Positions 1 to 8,449 of a DNA stretch of 38,356 bases are shown here, in pieces. The notes beneath the pieces are model-generated. The model saw nothing but the letters and a program-made list of their open reading frames with translations. It was not told where the DNA came from and did not search any database. Origin of the DNA: Candidatus Nomurabacteria bacterium GW2011_GWA1_36_15 (GTDB lineage: Bacteria; Patescibacteriota; Minisyncoccia; Phycocordibacterales; UBA9973); assembly GCA_000991415.1 (NCBI GenBank), contig LBRM01000011.1, forward strand, positions 1 to 38,356, in the 5' to 3' direction. Made by a program: the position numbers and the translations under genes. The number at the start of each line of letters is the position of its first letter. Positions within the stretch are counted from its first letter, which is position 1.

Positions 1-44
1 ACCAGACACGGAAGGCCAAGGCCAAACATGATCAAAGCTCCCAT
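1..44 (-). CDS. possible start of a membrane protein, cut by the window edge
   Basis: An ATG at 44-42 opens a frame that runs off the window after 14 codons and encodes MGALIMFGLGLPCL, a hydrophobic stretch that could begin a membrane segment or signal peptide. A promoter-like pair lies 45-70 bases upstream. No ribosome binding site is visible, and 14 codons are too few to assign a family. Confidence 0.25.
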   Translation of the reverse strand, partial: MGALIMFGLGLPCL

Positions 45-86
45 AAAATAGTGTTCTAGGTAATAACCGGAAATAACCCTATTGAA

Positions 87-114
87 AGTATAACAAAGGG
101 CAAGAGGTAAGCAA
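87..114 (-). promoter_or_regulatory. promoter-like sequence
   Basis: On the minus strand TTGCTT (109-114) is followed after 16 bases by TATACT (87-92). It would start transcription near base 80, just after ndk and toward the partial frame at the window edge. The call rests on consensus matching only. Confidence 0.35.
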
Positions 115-143
115 CTAGACGAGGTCGGCTTTTTGTTTTTAAA

Positions 144-728
144 TTATTCTTCCTCGCCGAAACGTTTATATTTATGAACTATAGCATTATTAAACCAATG
201 TTTAATCTCATGTTCTGCCTCTTCCGGCGTTTCAGAGCAATGTATAATATTCATAACTGCTCGTTTCTCTTTATTAGCTAGAGCGGGAGAATCTATCGAA
301 AAATCTCCACGAATAGTGCCCATATCCGCCTTATAAGGCATGGTATCACCAGCAATTTTACGAACTACGTCCACCGCATGTACACCCTGTACAATCATTT
401 TCACCAGAGGAGCACTCATCATATAATCAACTAACCATTTACGGATGTCCGGACCAATCTTATGGGGCTCTATGGTCCCAAAATCTGCCATCGCATCATA
501 ACCGTATTTTTCATAAGTATTCATTGTCTTCTGACCAAGTCTGGTAATCCATTCCTCGTTTTTGGGATAGTGATTATCTATTTCATGGTAGGTCGGTTGG
601 AACATTTCAAGGGCTACAATTTTCAAATCTCTCTGTTCAAAACGACGAATAATTTCGCCAACAAGACCTTTTCTGACTCCGTCCGGCTTTATCATTACAT
701 ATGTTTGTTCTTCTTTTGGGTGTTTCAT
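144..728 (-). CDS. ndk: nucleoside diphosphate kinase
   Basis: Transfers the gamma phosphate of ATP to nucleoside diphosphates through a phospho-histidine, balancing the NTP and dNTP pools in the cytoplasm. The N-terminus (YVMIKPDGVRKGLVGEIIRRFE) is the family signature, GTIRGDFS follows near residue 138, and the catalytic histidine lies in NIIHCSET. The usual motif there is NxxHGSD, so glycine is replaced by cysteine next to the catalytic residue. At 194 residues the protein is about 50 longer than the common bacterial form; the extra length is a middle segment (around residues 55-100) and a longer C-terminal helix. It is a single gene, downstream of the conjugation ATPase on the same strand. 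Folded function is likely. Confidence 0.93.
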   Translation of the reverse strand: MKHPKEEQTYVMIKPDGVRKGLVGEIIRRFEQRDLKIVALEMFQPTYHEIDNHYPKNEEWITRLGQKTMNTYEKYGYDAMADFGTIEPHKIGPDIRKWLVDYMMSAPLVKMIVQGVHAVDVVRKIAGDTMPYKADMGTIRGDFSIDSPALANKEKRAVMNIIHCSETPEEAEHEIKHWFNNAIVHKYKRFGEEE

Positions 729-795
729 AAACTTTTTAATTAAAAAAATAAACTATAATGAATCCATCTTAGCAAATTTTTTAAAATTATTCAAA

Positions 796-3555
796 CTATT
801 GCATGGAAGTATATCTGGCCATAATTTCTTTCTCTACTTCTTCACGATCACGTCCATATTTCATATAAGAAAGCTGTTTCAAATCATCTATAATTTCTCT
901 ATCTCCTCGCTCTGGTGCTATGGTTTTTATGTTGAATGGTTTTGTTGGCTGACCATTTATTAACATACTCATATAAGCATTATAATTATCTAATTTCGTT
1001 ATATCCTGCGCGTTGAATATCGGTTTAAATTTCGGTTCTAAAAAATTCGCGTCTTCAGTGCCAACCCGAAATACTGCCATTGAACCGACGTTGCCAAAAA
1101 CCGCATTTTTTATATTTTCTTCTAATTGATTAATATATTGATGGGCTATATTTAAGGACAACCTATATTTTCTGGCCTCGGATAAAATAGAAGCAATGGA
1201 ATCTGTAGTCACATTTTGAAATTCATCTATATAAAGATAAAAGTCATTTATCGGCTTGCCAAACATATCCACTCGAGAAAGGGCCGCCATTTGAATCTTT
1301 CCTACCAGCACCAATCCAATCAAATTTGCATTGATATCTCCCAATCTTCCCTTAGAAAGATTCACCAAAAGAATTTTTTTCTCGTCCATAATTTTTCTAA
1401 AATTAAAAACTGAATTTTGTTGGAGCACCACCGGACGCATAATGTCATTGGATATAAAATTATCAAATTTTGATGAAATATAAGGCACAAAATTTGCCAA
1501 GGATTGATCACCAGAAGTTTGTTCAGCTGAAACCCAGAACTGCTTAATAATAGGATTTTTGCATTTAGCAAGTTTCATGTCACGAAACTGTTTATCAGCT
1601 AAGACTCTAGTAATCTCTAATAAAGTTGAACCTGATTCAGGGTCCTCCATCACCAAAAAGGCGCTATTGCGAAAATATTGTTCAAACATCGCTCCACCTC
1701 CAATTTTCATATCAAAAAGCTTGTTAAAAATTCCCATCATTTCATTTACTACAAAAGTTTTTTGTTCTGGATATTTCGGGTCAAATTCCAACATGTTTAA
1801 TCCCATCGGCCGCATAGTATAAGCCGGATCAAAATAAATAACGTCATTTATCCTTTCTTTGGGAATACGAGACAAGATAGTTTGAATATCTGTCCCGTGA
1901 GGATCGATATAACAGCAACCATCACCATTTTTTATATCCTGGGTAATCATATTAAGCATAATATTCGTTTTCCCCGTTCCTGTCTGGCCAATAGCATAAA
2001 AATGCCTCATGCGATCTTCGCGGGACATATAGATGGTAGTGTCTTTACCCCTATAACTATTTATTCCTAAAATAATTCCATCTTGTCCCATTTCCAGCGG
2101 TGCTGGGGCAATACCGGCCTTTGCTTCTTTAAGTTGTGGCTGACTGCCTATGCCTATAGGAAAGTGAAACACGGAGGAAAGCTCTTTTAGATTCATGGGT
2201 AAAATTTTATCATCTGAAAACATACGGTAAGAAAAGTCATGAAAAAGTTTCTTCAAATCACTGCCATAAACTTTTTCAAAAATGAAGGAGTTGCTAGTTG
2301 ACTCGGTAAATTGATTAAAGGAAGATTCTATCTCTTGAAGAATAGCATCCGCTCTTTCTTTTGTCGGGGCAGAAGTAATAACACGAATATTTGTTTTCAT
2401 AATGGTGCTTTTTGTTTTGTTTCCTATTTTTTCTATGGCATCTTCATCCACCACCCGTTTTCCCGCCATATATTTTTCTTTTGTTTCCTCTTTCTTCTTC
2501 ACACCGAAAAGCAAATCTTTTGAAACTTTTAAAAATGCTTTATTAAATTTATAAAAATTATCCGCTGCATGTTTGACCGACATACCATTTTTAACATCGT
2601 CTAAAATTAAATGAAATTCATTGATAAATTTCGTACCAGCGGGAGCAATAACGAGCTGAATGGCTGCGCCTTCTCCCTCTGTTTTTAATTTGGAAAAAAC
2701 ATTAAGTATTACATTCATCGGATCATGCTCTATCTGGTCATAGGTTTTTATAGGAAGTACGGAACGTTCAGAAAAACTAGCATAAGCGCCAGCCGACCCG
2801 CCTTTTTCATTAAAAATATTATAATCGTCTGTTATTTCATGGATTTTTGCATCATGATAAAAAGAAAGTATCTGTTTTTCAAAAAGCGAGAGATATTTAT
2901 GAGGTACAGCAGCATAAATAATTACCTCATCAGAATTGTTGCTAAGTGCCACTTCTAAAGTAAAATAATTTTCTTTTTCATTATTTTTCCCCTCTGATAT
3001 AGACTGCATACCGGCATAAAACTGTTCCATAGCACCAATAAATTCTTTAAAACTTTTTTGTTTATCAGCTTCGTCTTTTGGTGAAGGAAGGGTTATTTCA
3101 AAAAGTGTCATATTGAGAGATTTATAAAGAGGCGTTCCCTCTTTTAAACCAAGCACTTTGCCGGTTTTTAAATATTGGACTAATATTCGGTGAAAATCAT
3201 CATCAATATGGGGATTAGCCATCATTTCTACTACGGATATTGCATTCCGAATTCCTTTAGTTACCACAATTCCCAAAAGTTCTTCCATTACCGTATCGTG
3301 AAGTTCGGGTTTAAGTGCCAGTACTATCTTCTCTGCTTCATTTTTACTTATTATGTTATTTTTATGTACAACTTTTTCTAAAGGTTTTTCTTTATATTCT
3401 CTCACAATTTCTCTAACAGCATTTTCATTTGCGTTTTTAAAATGTCCCTTATCTATAAGTTCTTGTTCCCGTTTAGCAACATGGACGCGCAAATAATCAA
3501 GCTCTTCTTCTGGAGTCTTAAATTTTGGCATTTCACTTAAAAATGTTCCTTCCAT
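796..3555 (-). CDS. VirB4/VirD4-like type IV secretion or conjugation ATPase
   Basis: A 919-residue ATPase of the HerA/TraG/VirD4 group. The first half (about 1-480) has no motif I recognise and is mixed alpha/beta. The second half is the motor: Walker A GQTGTGKTN near residue 520, Walker B LYIDEFQNV near 776 and a following SEARKYRLSLNIAHQY segment typical of the DNA-pump family. No transmembrane segment is obvious, so it probably docks on a membrane partner. Such proteins power DNA or protein transfer, and in CPR genomes they often lie near type IV pilus genes; no other secretion genes are present here. It follows map on the same strand, separated by the long hairpin at 3582-3680, so it is probably transcribed separately. 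The start at 3555 is the first AUG and the only reasonable one. Confidence 0.82.
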   Translation of the reverse strand: MEGTFLSEMPKFKTPEEELDYLRVHVAKREQELIDKGHFKNANENAVREIVREYKEKPLEKVVHKNNIISKNEAEKIVLALKPELHDTVMEELLGIVVTKGIRNAISVVEMMANPHIDDDFHRILVQYLKTGKVLGLKEGTPLYKSLNMTLFEITLPSPKDEADKQKSFKEFIGAMEQFYAGMQSISEGKNNEKENYFTLEVALSNNSDEVIIYAAVPHKYLSLFEKQILSFYHDAKIHEITDDYNIFNEKGGSAGAYASFSERSVLPIKTYDQIEHDPMNVILNVFSKLKTEGEGAAIQLVIAPAGTKFINEFHLILDDVKNGMSVKHAADNFYKFNKAFLKVSKDLLFGVKKKEETKEKYMAGKRVVDEDAIEKIGNKTKSTIMKTNIRVITSAPTKERADAILQEIESSFNQFTESTSNSFIFEKVYGSDLKKLFHDFSYRMFSDDKILPMNLKELSSVFHFPIGIGSQPQLKEAKAGIAPAPLEMGQDGIILGINSYRGKDTTIYMSREDRMRHFYAIGQTGTGKTNIMLNMITQDIKNGDGCCYIDPHGTDIQTILSRIPKERINDVIYFDPAYTMRPMGLNMLEFDPKYPEQKTFVVNEMMGIFNKLFDMKIGGGAMFEQYFRNSAFLVMEDPESGSTLLEITRVLADKQFRDMKLAKCKNPIIKQFWVSAEQTSGDQSLANFVPYISSKFDNFISNDIMRPVVLQQNSVFNFRKIMDEKKILLVNLSKGRLGDINANLIGLVLVGKIQMAALSRVDMFGKPINDFYLYIDEFQNVTTDSIASILSEARKYRLSLNIAHQYINQLEENIKNAVFGNVGSMAVFRVGTEDANFLEPKFKPIFNAQDITKLDNYNAYMSMLINGQPTKPFNIKTIAPERGDREIIDDLKQLSYMKYGRDREEVEKEIMARYTSMQ

Positions 3556-3581
3556 AAATATATTATATCACAAGCTGTTTT

Positions 3582-3680
3582 AAAAAAAATTTGAAAACAA
3601 AAATTTTAAGAGTCGTGGGTTCCCTGTCCTTATGACTCCGAGGGCGAAGGCTCAGAAATTTTTCGTTTTCAAATTTTTTT
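3582..3680 (-). repeat. long-stem hairpin repeat, copy 1 (49-base conserved core)
   Basis: The arms at 3582-3606 and 3656-3680 pair over about 24 bp with one extra base in the right arm. The 49-base core between them (3607-3655, containing GTCGTGGGT and CTCCGAGGGCGAAGGCTCAG) recurs at 37658-37706 with only three differences, yet the arms of the two copies are unrelated. On the minus strand it begins inside the map stop codon and ends in a run of U, so it probably also ends map transcription. Function and mode of spread are unknown. Confidence 0.8.
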
Positions 3681-4449
3681 AAATTTTAGTCAAAATTTCT
3701 GGTTCGCTTTCGGTAATTAAAATCGTATGTTCAAAATGAGCGCTTTTTTTGCCGTCAGCAGTATGAAAAGTATATCCATCTTTATCTAAAATCACATTTT
3801 TTGTCTCATTATTTAACATCGGTTCTATGGCTATGACCATGCCAGGTACAAGTTTTGCCCCAGTATTAGCCTTACCAAAATTCGGCACATAAGGATCTTC
3901 GTGTATGGATTTTCCGACACCATGCCCAGACAAAACTTCTACAATCCCATATCTATATGGTCGGACAAAACTTTCTATGGCATGACTAATGTCTCCCACT
4001 TTATTTCCTGCCTGTGCCATATCAATACCCACCTGCAAAGCTTCTTCTGTTACTTCTATGAGTTTTTTTGAAGCAGAACTAATTTTCCCCACTGGCACGG
4101 TAAGGGCCATATCTGTATAAAGTCCCCTATGCTTAAGACCCAAATCAAGAGAAACAATATCTCCTTCTCGTAATATTTTTTTTGCGCTCGGAATACCATG
4201 TACTACCTCATTGTTTACCGAAACGCAAAGTGAAGCAGGATAAGCAAAATCTACCCCTTCTGGACGGTAATTTAAAAATGCAGGTTCGTCACCCATTTCT
4301 TTGATTAATTTAAAAGCATAATCATCTAAATCTTTAGTAGAGATATCAGGTTTTACTATTTCCTTAATTTTATACAAAACAGTAGCCAGTCTTTTCCCGC
4401 CTTCTCTTAATATTTCAATTTCTTCTTTGGTTTTTATTATAATTGACAT
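3679..4449 (-). CDS. map: methionine aminopeptidase, type I
   Basis: Removes the N-terminal methionine from new proteins. All five metal ligands of the M24 fold are visible in order: the two aspartates in SLDLGLKHRGLYTDMA, the histidine in GHGVGKSIHEDP, glutamate in AIEPML and glutamate in HFEHTILI. The 256-residue length is normal and there is no N-terminal zinc-finger extension. It is the last gene of the spc block, four bases after pyrH, in the classical secY-adk-map neighbourhood. Bacteria usually continue with infA, rpmJ, rpsM, rpsK and rpoA; here the block stops at the hairpin repeat that starts in the stop codon. Confidence 0.96.
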   Translation of the reverse strand: MSIIIKTKEEIEILREGGKRLATVLYKIKEIVKPDISTKDLDDYAFKLIKEMGDEPAFLNYRPEGVDFAYPASLCVSVNNEVVHGIPSAKKILREGDIVSLDLGLKHRGLYTDMALTVPVGKISSASKKLIEVTEEALQVGIDMAQAGNKVGDISHAIESFVRPYRYGIVEVLSGHGVGKSIHEDPYVPNFGKANTGAKLVPGMVIAIEPMLNNETKNVILDKDGYTFHTADGKKSAHFEHTILITESEPEILTKI

Positions 4450-4453
4450 AAAC

Positions 4454-5137
4454 TTATTTTATCACTGTTCCTAAAAATTCTTCTCCATTTAAATATTTCT
4501 CCAAATTATCTATCGGTTTGCCGTTCATTATTATTACTTCCATTCCCTCTTTTTGGGCCATCTCTGAAGCGATAGGATCAAATGGAGAATTAAGACCTGG
4601 ATTCCATTCTTTGGGAATTAATTTTCTATATTCTGACCAAGAAATTTTCTCAATTTTTTTGACATTTGGATTTGTTTTAGGATCAGAATCATATACATAA
4701 TCAGTATTGGACAAATTAATTATTTTTTTGGCATCGACTGTTTTTGCTCCTAAAACTGCATCAAAATCAGTACTCTGTCCTGGTTTATAAGCTGCGCCAA
4801 TTACAATAGGTTTTTCAAAAGAAAAATTATTTGAAAGGTTAGAAATTATCTCATCATGAGCGTATTCACCAAAAATCACACGCAACAATTCCGCATTCAA
4901 TTTTAAGGAGGCTATACCTATCCAATCTAAATCTTCAGGAGAAGAATTAGAAATTCCTTTAGCCACTGCTTGATATTTCCTGCAAATTCTTCCCCCGCCT
5001 GTTATAATCACAAATTTTTTGCCTTTTTTTATTTGAGAAAGAATCAATTCTTTAAAATCTTTCAAAAAATCTATATCAATATCATCAGGTATGATCAGAG
5101 AACCACCTAATGAAATGATAAAAATTTCTTCTTTCAT
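4454..5137 (-). CDS. pyrH: uridylate kinase-like amino acid kinase family protein
   Basis: A 227-residue amino-acid-kinase fold protein that phosphorylates UMP to UDP. The N-terminal SLGGSLIIPDDID loop, the ITGGGRICRKYQ phosphate-binding loop near residue 46, and the FDAVLGAKTVDAKKIINLSNTDYVYDSDP region support UMP kinase. The overall pattern (an initial GGS, then GGGRICRKY) resembles the archaeal-type PyrH subfamily more than the usual bacterial one. It starts one base after the adk stop and ends four bases before map, so the three are surely co-transcribed. Bacterial pyrH normally sits with tsf and frr; its place here between adk and map is unusual but makes a nucleotide-kinase pair. Confidence 0.85.
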   Translation of the reverse strand: MKEEIFIISLGGSLIIPDDIDIDFLKDFKELILSQIKKGKKFVIITGGGRICRKYQAVAKGISNSSPEDLDWIGIASLKLNAELLRVIFGEYAHDEIISNLSNNFSFEKPIVIGAAYKPGQSTDFDAVLGAKTVDAKKIINLSNTDYVYDSDPKTNPNVKKIEKISWSEYRKLIPKEWNPGLNSPFDPIASEMAQKEGMEVIIMNGKPIDNLEKYLNGEEFLGTVIK

Positions 5138-5138
5138 C

Positions 5139-5723
5139 TTAGAAATTCAAGGCCTTAATAATATCGTTGTGAACTTCTTCTACCGTCTGCTCTCCATTTA
5201 TCTCAATAAAATTATATTTTGATTTATTTTTAAAATATTCAATAGATGGCAATACATCTCTCTCATACCAACTAAGTCGATTCTGTATTTTTTCTGGAGT
5301 GTCATCAGCTCGCTTTCTTTCCATCATTCTTGTATAAGACCATTCTTTTGAAACATTCATCAAAATGATATTTAATTTTTCAATTTCATAAAAATCAAAG
5401 GCAGAATCAAGGGCCACTGCTTCTTCCAATCTTCGGCAAACACCATCTAAAACAATATCTTCTTCGCCGGAAAAATTTTTAATCATAAAACCAGTCCATA
5501 TCCAAATAGGAAGAAAAACCGGAATCAGATGTCCATCTTTCAAAATATTTTGGATATTCTTGCTAGTTAAATTTTCTTCTTTTATGAGTTCTCGAAAAGC
5601 ATTGCCTGTTTCCACATATAAAACATCTCTTCCTTTTTTCTCCAAATAGTCCGTTAATAACTGGGCCTGAGTCCCTTTTCCGCACCCTGACCTGCCAAAA
5701 AAAACAATAGCTTTTGAATCCAT
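5139..5723 (-). CDS. adk: adenylate kinase family nucleoside monophosphate kinase
   Basis: Catalyses AMP + ATP to 2 ADP. The P-loop GRSGCGKGTQAQLL lies at residues 10-23, followed by ETGNAFRELI (NMP-binding) and IVLDGVCRRLEEA. At 194 residues it is a short form. The segment WSYTRMMERKRADDTPEKIQNRL replaces the usual LID and contains no zinc-binding cysteines. Position directly after secY is the standard one for adk, although a terminator-like hairpin at 5768-5785 lies between them. The start at 5723 is the only AUG before the P-loop. Confidence 0.85.
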   Translation of the reverse strand: MDSKAIVFFGRSGCGKGTQAQLLTDYLEKKGRDVLYVETGNAFRELIKEENLTSKNIQNILKDGHLIPVFLPIWIWTGFMIKNFSGEEDIVLDGVCRRLEEAVALDSAFDFYEIEKLNIILMNVSKEWSYTRMMERKRADDTPEKIQNRLSWYERDVLPSIEYFKNKSKYNFIEINGEQTVEEVHNDIIKALNF

Positions 5724-5767
5724 ATAGAAAGATTACACAATTTTAATCAAATAATCAAATTAAAAAA

Positions 5768-5794
5768 TCCCCCTGACAAGGGGGACTTAGGGGG
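5768..5794 (-). terminator. terminator-like C5/G5 repeat between secY and adk
   Basis: On the minus strand CCCCC-TTGTCA-GGGGG is followed by ATTTTTT, a good intrinsic terminator eight bases after the secY stop. A second CCCCC block lies just upstream and could pair with the same G block instead, so the element offers two exclusive stems. The plain C5/G5 pattern also occurs as an intergenic repeat in other bacteria. Confidence 0.6.
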
Positions 5795-5801
5795 TTGTAT
5801 T

Positions 5802-7073
5802 TTAATACTCTCGCATAGAAATTTGAGCATCTATTTTTTTGATCAGGTCGAGAACCACAGAAACAACGATTAAAAGGGCTGTACCACCGAGAGCAATAGC
5901 GGTAATACCAGTGAGAGATCTTATAATAAGAGGTAAAACTGCAATAAACCCCAGGAACACCGCACCAAGCAAAGTAATACGACTTAAAACTTTAGAAATA
6001 TACTGAGAGGTGGATACTCCCGGACGAATACCTGGAATAAATGCACCATTTTTTTGTAGATTGGTAGCCAACGCTTCAGGGTCAAAAGTAACCGCCGTAT
6101 AAAAGTAAGTGAATAGAAATACCAGAATGAAGTAAAGTACAGCGTAAAGTACGCTGGTTTGTGAAAACGAAACAAGTATTTTAGAAATAGACAATAAAAT
6201 TGAGTTGGAAGAATTTGCCAAAAAATTACCGATCATCTGTGGAAAAAGCAGAAGAGAAAGGGCAAAAATTATTGGAATAACTCCAGCTTGATTCACTCGA
6301 AGAGGTAAATAAGTTGAACCTCCGCCGTACATTTTCATTCCCCTCACACGTTTAGCATAAGTCACCGGAATAGGACGCTCCGCTTCCGTGACAATTACTA
6401 CTCCGGCAATAACCAAAGCACCCGCTACTATAAATACCAAGAAGAGAGGAATTTGAGACACATCAAAAGTGAAAAGGAGTTGGCTTATTTCTGATGGAAG
6501 TTGAGCTACAATGCCCGCAAAGATTAGTAAGGAAACCCCGTTGCCTATGCCAAACTCGGATATTAATTCGCCAAGCCACATTAATAATATTGAACCGGCA
6601 ACAACAATTATTATGTTTGAAATACGATCAAAGGCCGTCAAATTTACCAAAATCTTCTGACTCTCTAAAATAGCTAAAAGACTGAAACCTTGAATAGCTG
6701 CTAAGGGGACGGTTAACAATCTAGAATATTGAGTAAATTTTTTTCTACCAGCTTCACCTTCTTCATGGTAAATTCTTTTCAGAGCAGGAACCATAATAGT
6801 CAAAAGCTGCATGATAATTGAACTGGTAATATAAGGCCCTACTCCAAGCATTATTATGGAAAGATTAGAAAGTCCTCCTCCGGAAAAGATATTCAAAATA
6901 CCAAAAAACTGATTATTGGCAAGAAAACGGTTAAGTTCCAGGGTGTCTATACCCGGTATAGGAATGGCAGAAAGCAATCTAAAAACCACCAAAGCAAAAA
7001 GTACAAACAAAACTCTTTTCCGTAAACCAACATCAGTCCAAATCAATTTTATTTTATTCCAAAAATTTTGCAT
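5802..7073 (-). CDS. secY: protein translocase subunit SecY
   Basis: The pore-forming subunit of the Sec translocon in the cytoplasmic membrane. The 423-residue protein has the ten-segment pattern, with the plug-region signature LNIFSGGGLSNLSIIMLGVGP near residues 60-80, ITSSIIMQLL (segment 2), EFGIGNGVSLLIFAGI (segment 5) and AVTFDPEALATNLQKNGAFIPGIRPG (segments 8 to 9 loop). The start codon overlaps the uL15 stop by one base (TAATG), so translation is probably coupled. SecE is in this window at 32277-32462. Confidence 0.97.
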   Translation of the reverse strand: MQNFWNKIKLIWTDVGLRKRVLFVLFALVVFRLLSAIPIPGIDTLELNRFLANNQFFGILNIFSGGGLSNLSIIMLGVGPYITSSIIMQLLTIMVPALKRIYHEEGEAGRKKFTQYSRLLTVPLAAIQGFSLLAILESQKILVNLTAFDRISNIIIVVAGSILLMWLGELISEFGIGNGVSLLIFAGIVAQLPSEISQLLFTFDVSQIPLFLVFIVAGALVIAGVVIVTEAERPIPVTYAKRVRGMKMYGGGSTYLPLRVNQAGVIPIIFALSLLLFPQMIGNFLANSSNSILLSISKILVSFSQTSVLYAVLYFILVFLFTYFYTAVTFDPEALATNLQKNGAFIPGIRPGVSTSQYISKVLSRITLLGAVFLGFIAVLPLIIRSLTGITAIALGGTALLIVVSVVLDLIKKIDAQISMREY

Positions 7074-7387
7074 TATTTTTTAATTATAATTTTACCACCT
7101 TTGATACCGAGACGTTTTCGAAGAGAAGAAAAAGTTTCAATTTTACCTTCTACAGAAAATACTTTATCTATCTTTACCACCAAAGGCTTACGAATAGATT
7201 TAAACTGGTAACCACGATTCTTCGGTAATTTCTTAATAATATCGCGAAGTTCTGGGCGACGTTTGTTGCCTGCTCGAGCTGTTTGACCTTTGCCTCCACG
7301 ACCAGAGGTTTTAGCATGTTTGCCTCCACGACCGACCAAGCGGTCTTTTTTATTTTTATGCTGTCTTTTTAAATTATGTATTTGCAT
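7073..7387 (-). CDS. rplO: 50S ribosomal protein uL15, short form
   Basis: The N-terminal half is standard: the basic arm KDRLVGRGGKHAKTSGRGGKGQTARAG, then GYQFKSIRKP. The usual protein has 140-150 residues; this one stops at 104, after LGIKGGKIIIKK, so the C-terminal region that normally ends in an AKEAIEKAGG-like helix is missing. No frameshift can restore it, because the stop codon overlaps the start of an intact secY. No rpmD (uL30) gene lies between rpsE and rplO, as expected for CPR bacteria. Confidence 0.9.
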   Translation of the reverse strand: MQIHNLKRQHKNKKDRLVGRGGKHAKTSGRGGKGQTARAGNKRRPELRDIIKKLPKNRGYQFKSIRKPLVVKIDKVFSVEGKIETFSSLRKRLGIKGGKIIIKK

Positions 7388-7399
7388 AAAGTTTTAAAA

Positions 7400-7993
7400 T
7401 TATTTTAAGTCTTTTTTTTCCTTACCTTCTTCTAAATTCATAAATGGGGCAATTTCTTTCTCACTAATGATAACATTCTCAACCACTTTCTTCGAGTATT
7501 TTGAAGAAATTTGAGAAAGTGCGACCATGACCGCTTTAGCATTATTCAGTTTATTTTTACTGCCAGACAAAATTTTCCCCGTAACATCTTTCATCCCGGC
7601 TAATTTAGTAATATCACGAACCACTGTTCCCGCTACTAACCCACGGCCTTTATTCGGCATAAGCATGACATATGAACCTGAGAATTTGGCAGAAACTTCA
7701 TGAGGAAGAGACATAGTTTTCGTAAGTTTTAATCTAATCATGTTTTTCTTGGCATTTCTTATTGCTTTGTTTATAGCTAAAGAAGTATCTCCTGCTTTTC
7801 CTAATCCCAAACCAACAGAACCTTTTTTGTCTCCCGCCACTAGGGCAACACTAAAAGAAAATCTGCGTCCCCCAGCCACAACACGAGTCACCCGACGAAT
7901 ACTCAGAATTTTTTGATCAAATTCCGGTTTTGGCCGACCAAAGGATGAAGATCGACGATTATTATTCTTTTTTCTATTTTCTTCTTCTGCCAT
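7400..7993 (-). CDS. rpsE: 30S ribosomal protein uS5
   Basis: Binds 16S rRNA near the decoding site and helps keep translation accurate. The signature RRVTRVVAGGRRFSFSVALVAGDKKGSVGLGLGKA begins near residue 32, and GRGLVAGTVVRDITKLAG is present. The 197 residues include a longer N-terminal tail rich in Asn and Arg and a charged C-terminal tail. rplR precedes it and rplO follows 12 bases later, with no rpmD. Confidence 0.96.
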   Translation of the reverse strand: MAEEENRKKNNNRRSSSFGRPKPEFDQKILSIRRVTRVVAGGRRFSFSVALVAGDKKGSVGLGLGKAGDTSLAINKAIRNAKKNMIRLKLTKTMSLPHEVSAKFSGSYVMLMPNKGRGLVAGTVVRDITKLAGMKDVTGKILSGSKNKLNNAKAVMVALSQISSKYSKKVVENVIISEKEIAPFMNLEEGKEKKDLK

Positions 7994-8033
7994 CCCATTA
8001 TAAATTTTAACTAATAATTTTTATTCATTATAC

Positions 8034-8059
8034 TCCCGTTCGTTGAATTTATAACGGGA
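8034..8059. repeat. short hairpin TCCCGTT...AACGGGA
   Basis: A 7-bp perfect stem (8034-8040 with 8053-8059) around a 12-base loop, between rplR and rpsE. On the minus strand it is preceded by CTTG, as is the hairpin at 38125-38155, which has a different loop. It is probably one of the scattered palindromic repeats of this genome; there is no U-run, so it is not a clear terminator. Confidence 0.5.
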
Positions 8060-8069
8060 CAAGTATATT

Positions 8070-8411
8070 TTAAAACTTCAGACCAGCAACCCGCGCCTCA
8101 TCGGCCACTAATTTTATGCGCCCAGTATATTTAAATCCATTCCGATCAAAAACAACTTCATCAACTTTTATTTTTTTGCAAGCTTCTGCAATCATTCGAC
8201 CTACTTGTTTAGCTCTTTCGGTTTTCGTGCCCTTTGTTATTTTTATATCATTTACTTGTACTAAGGTTTTTCCTTTTTGATCATCAATAATCTGTGCATA
8301 AATAAACTTATTGGAACGGAAGACGGATAGACGGGGACGCATTTTAGTACCCAGAATCTTCGCCCGAATTTTTGCTTTTAATCTTATTCTTTTTTCATCT
8401 TTCTTTTTCAT
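8070..8411 (-). CDS. rplR: 50S ribosomal protein uL18
   Basis: Binds 5S rRNA with uL5 in the central protuberance. The signature RPRLSVFRSNKFIYAQIIDDQKGKTLV and the C-terminal FDRNGFKYTGRIKLVADEARVAGLKF are both present; 113 residues is close to the usual 117. It stands in the normal order rplF-rplR-rpsE. Confidence 0.97.
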   Translation of the reverse strand: MKKKDEKRIRLKAKIRAKILGTKMRPRLSVFRSNKFIYAQIIDDQKGKTLVQVNDIKITKGTKTERAKQVGRMIAEACKKIKVDEVVFDRNGFKYTGRIKLVADEARVAGLKF

Positions 8412-8449
8412 GTTCTTTATGCTTTATAAACTTTATAACTTTCTACTAC

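Noticed and set aside
796-3555. Conjugative element around the VirB4/VirD4-like ATPase
   Set aside because: No relaxase, integrase, att sites or other secretion genes are present; the neighbours are housekeeping genes.
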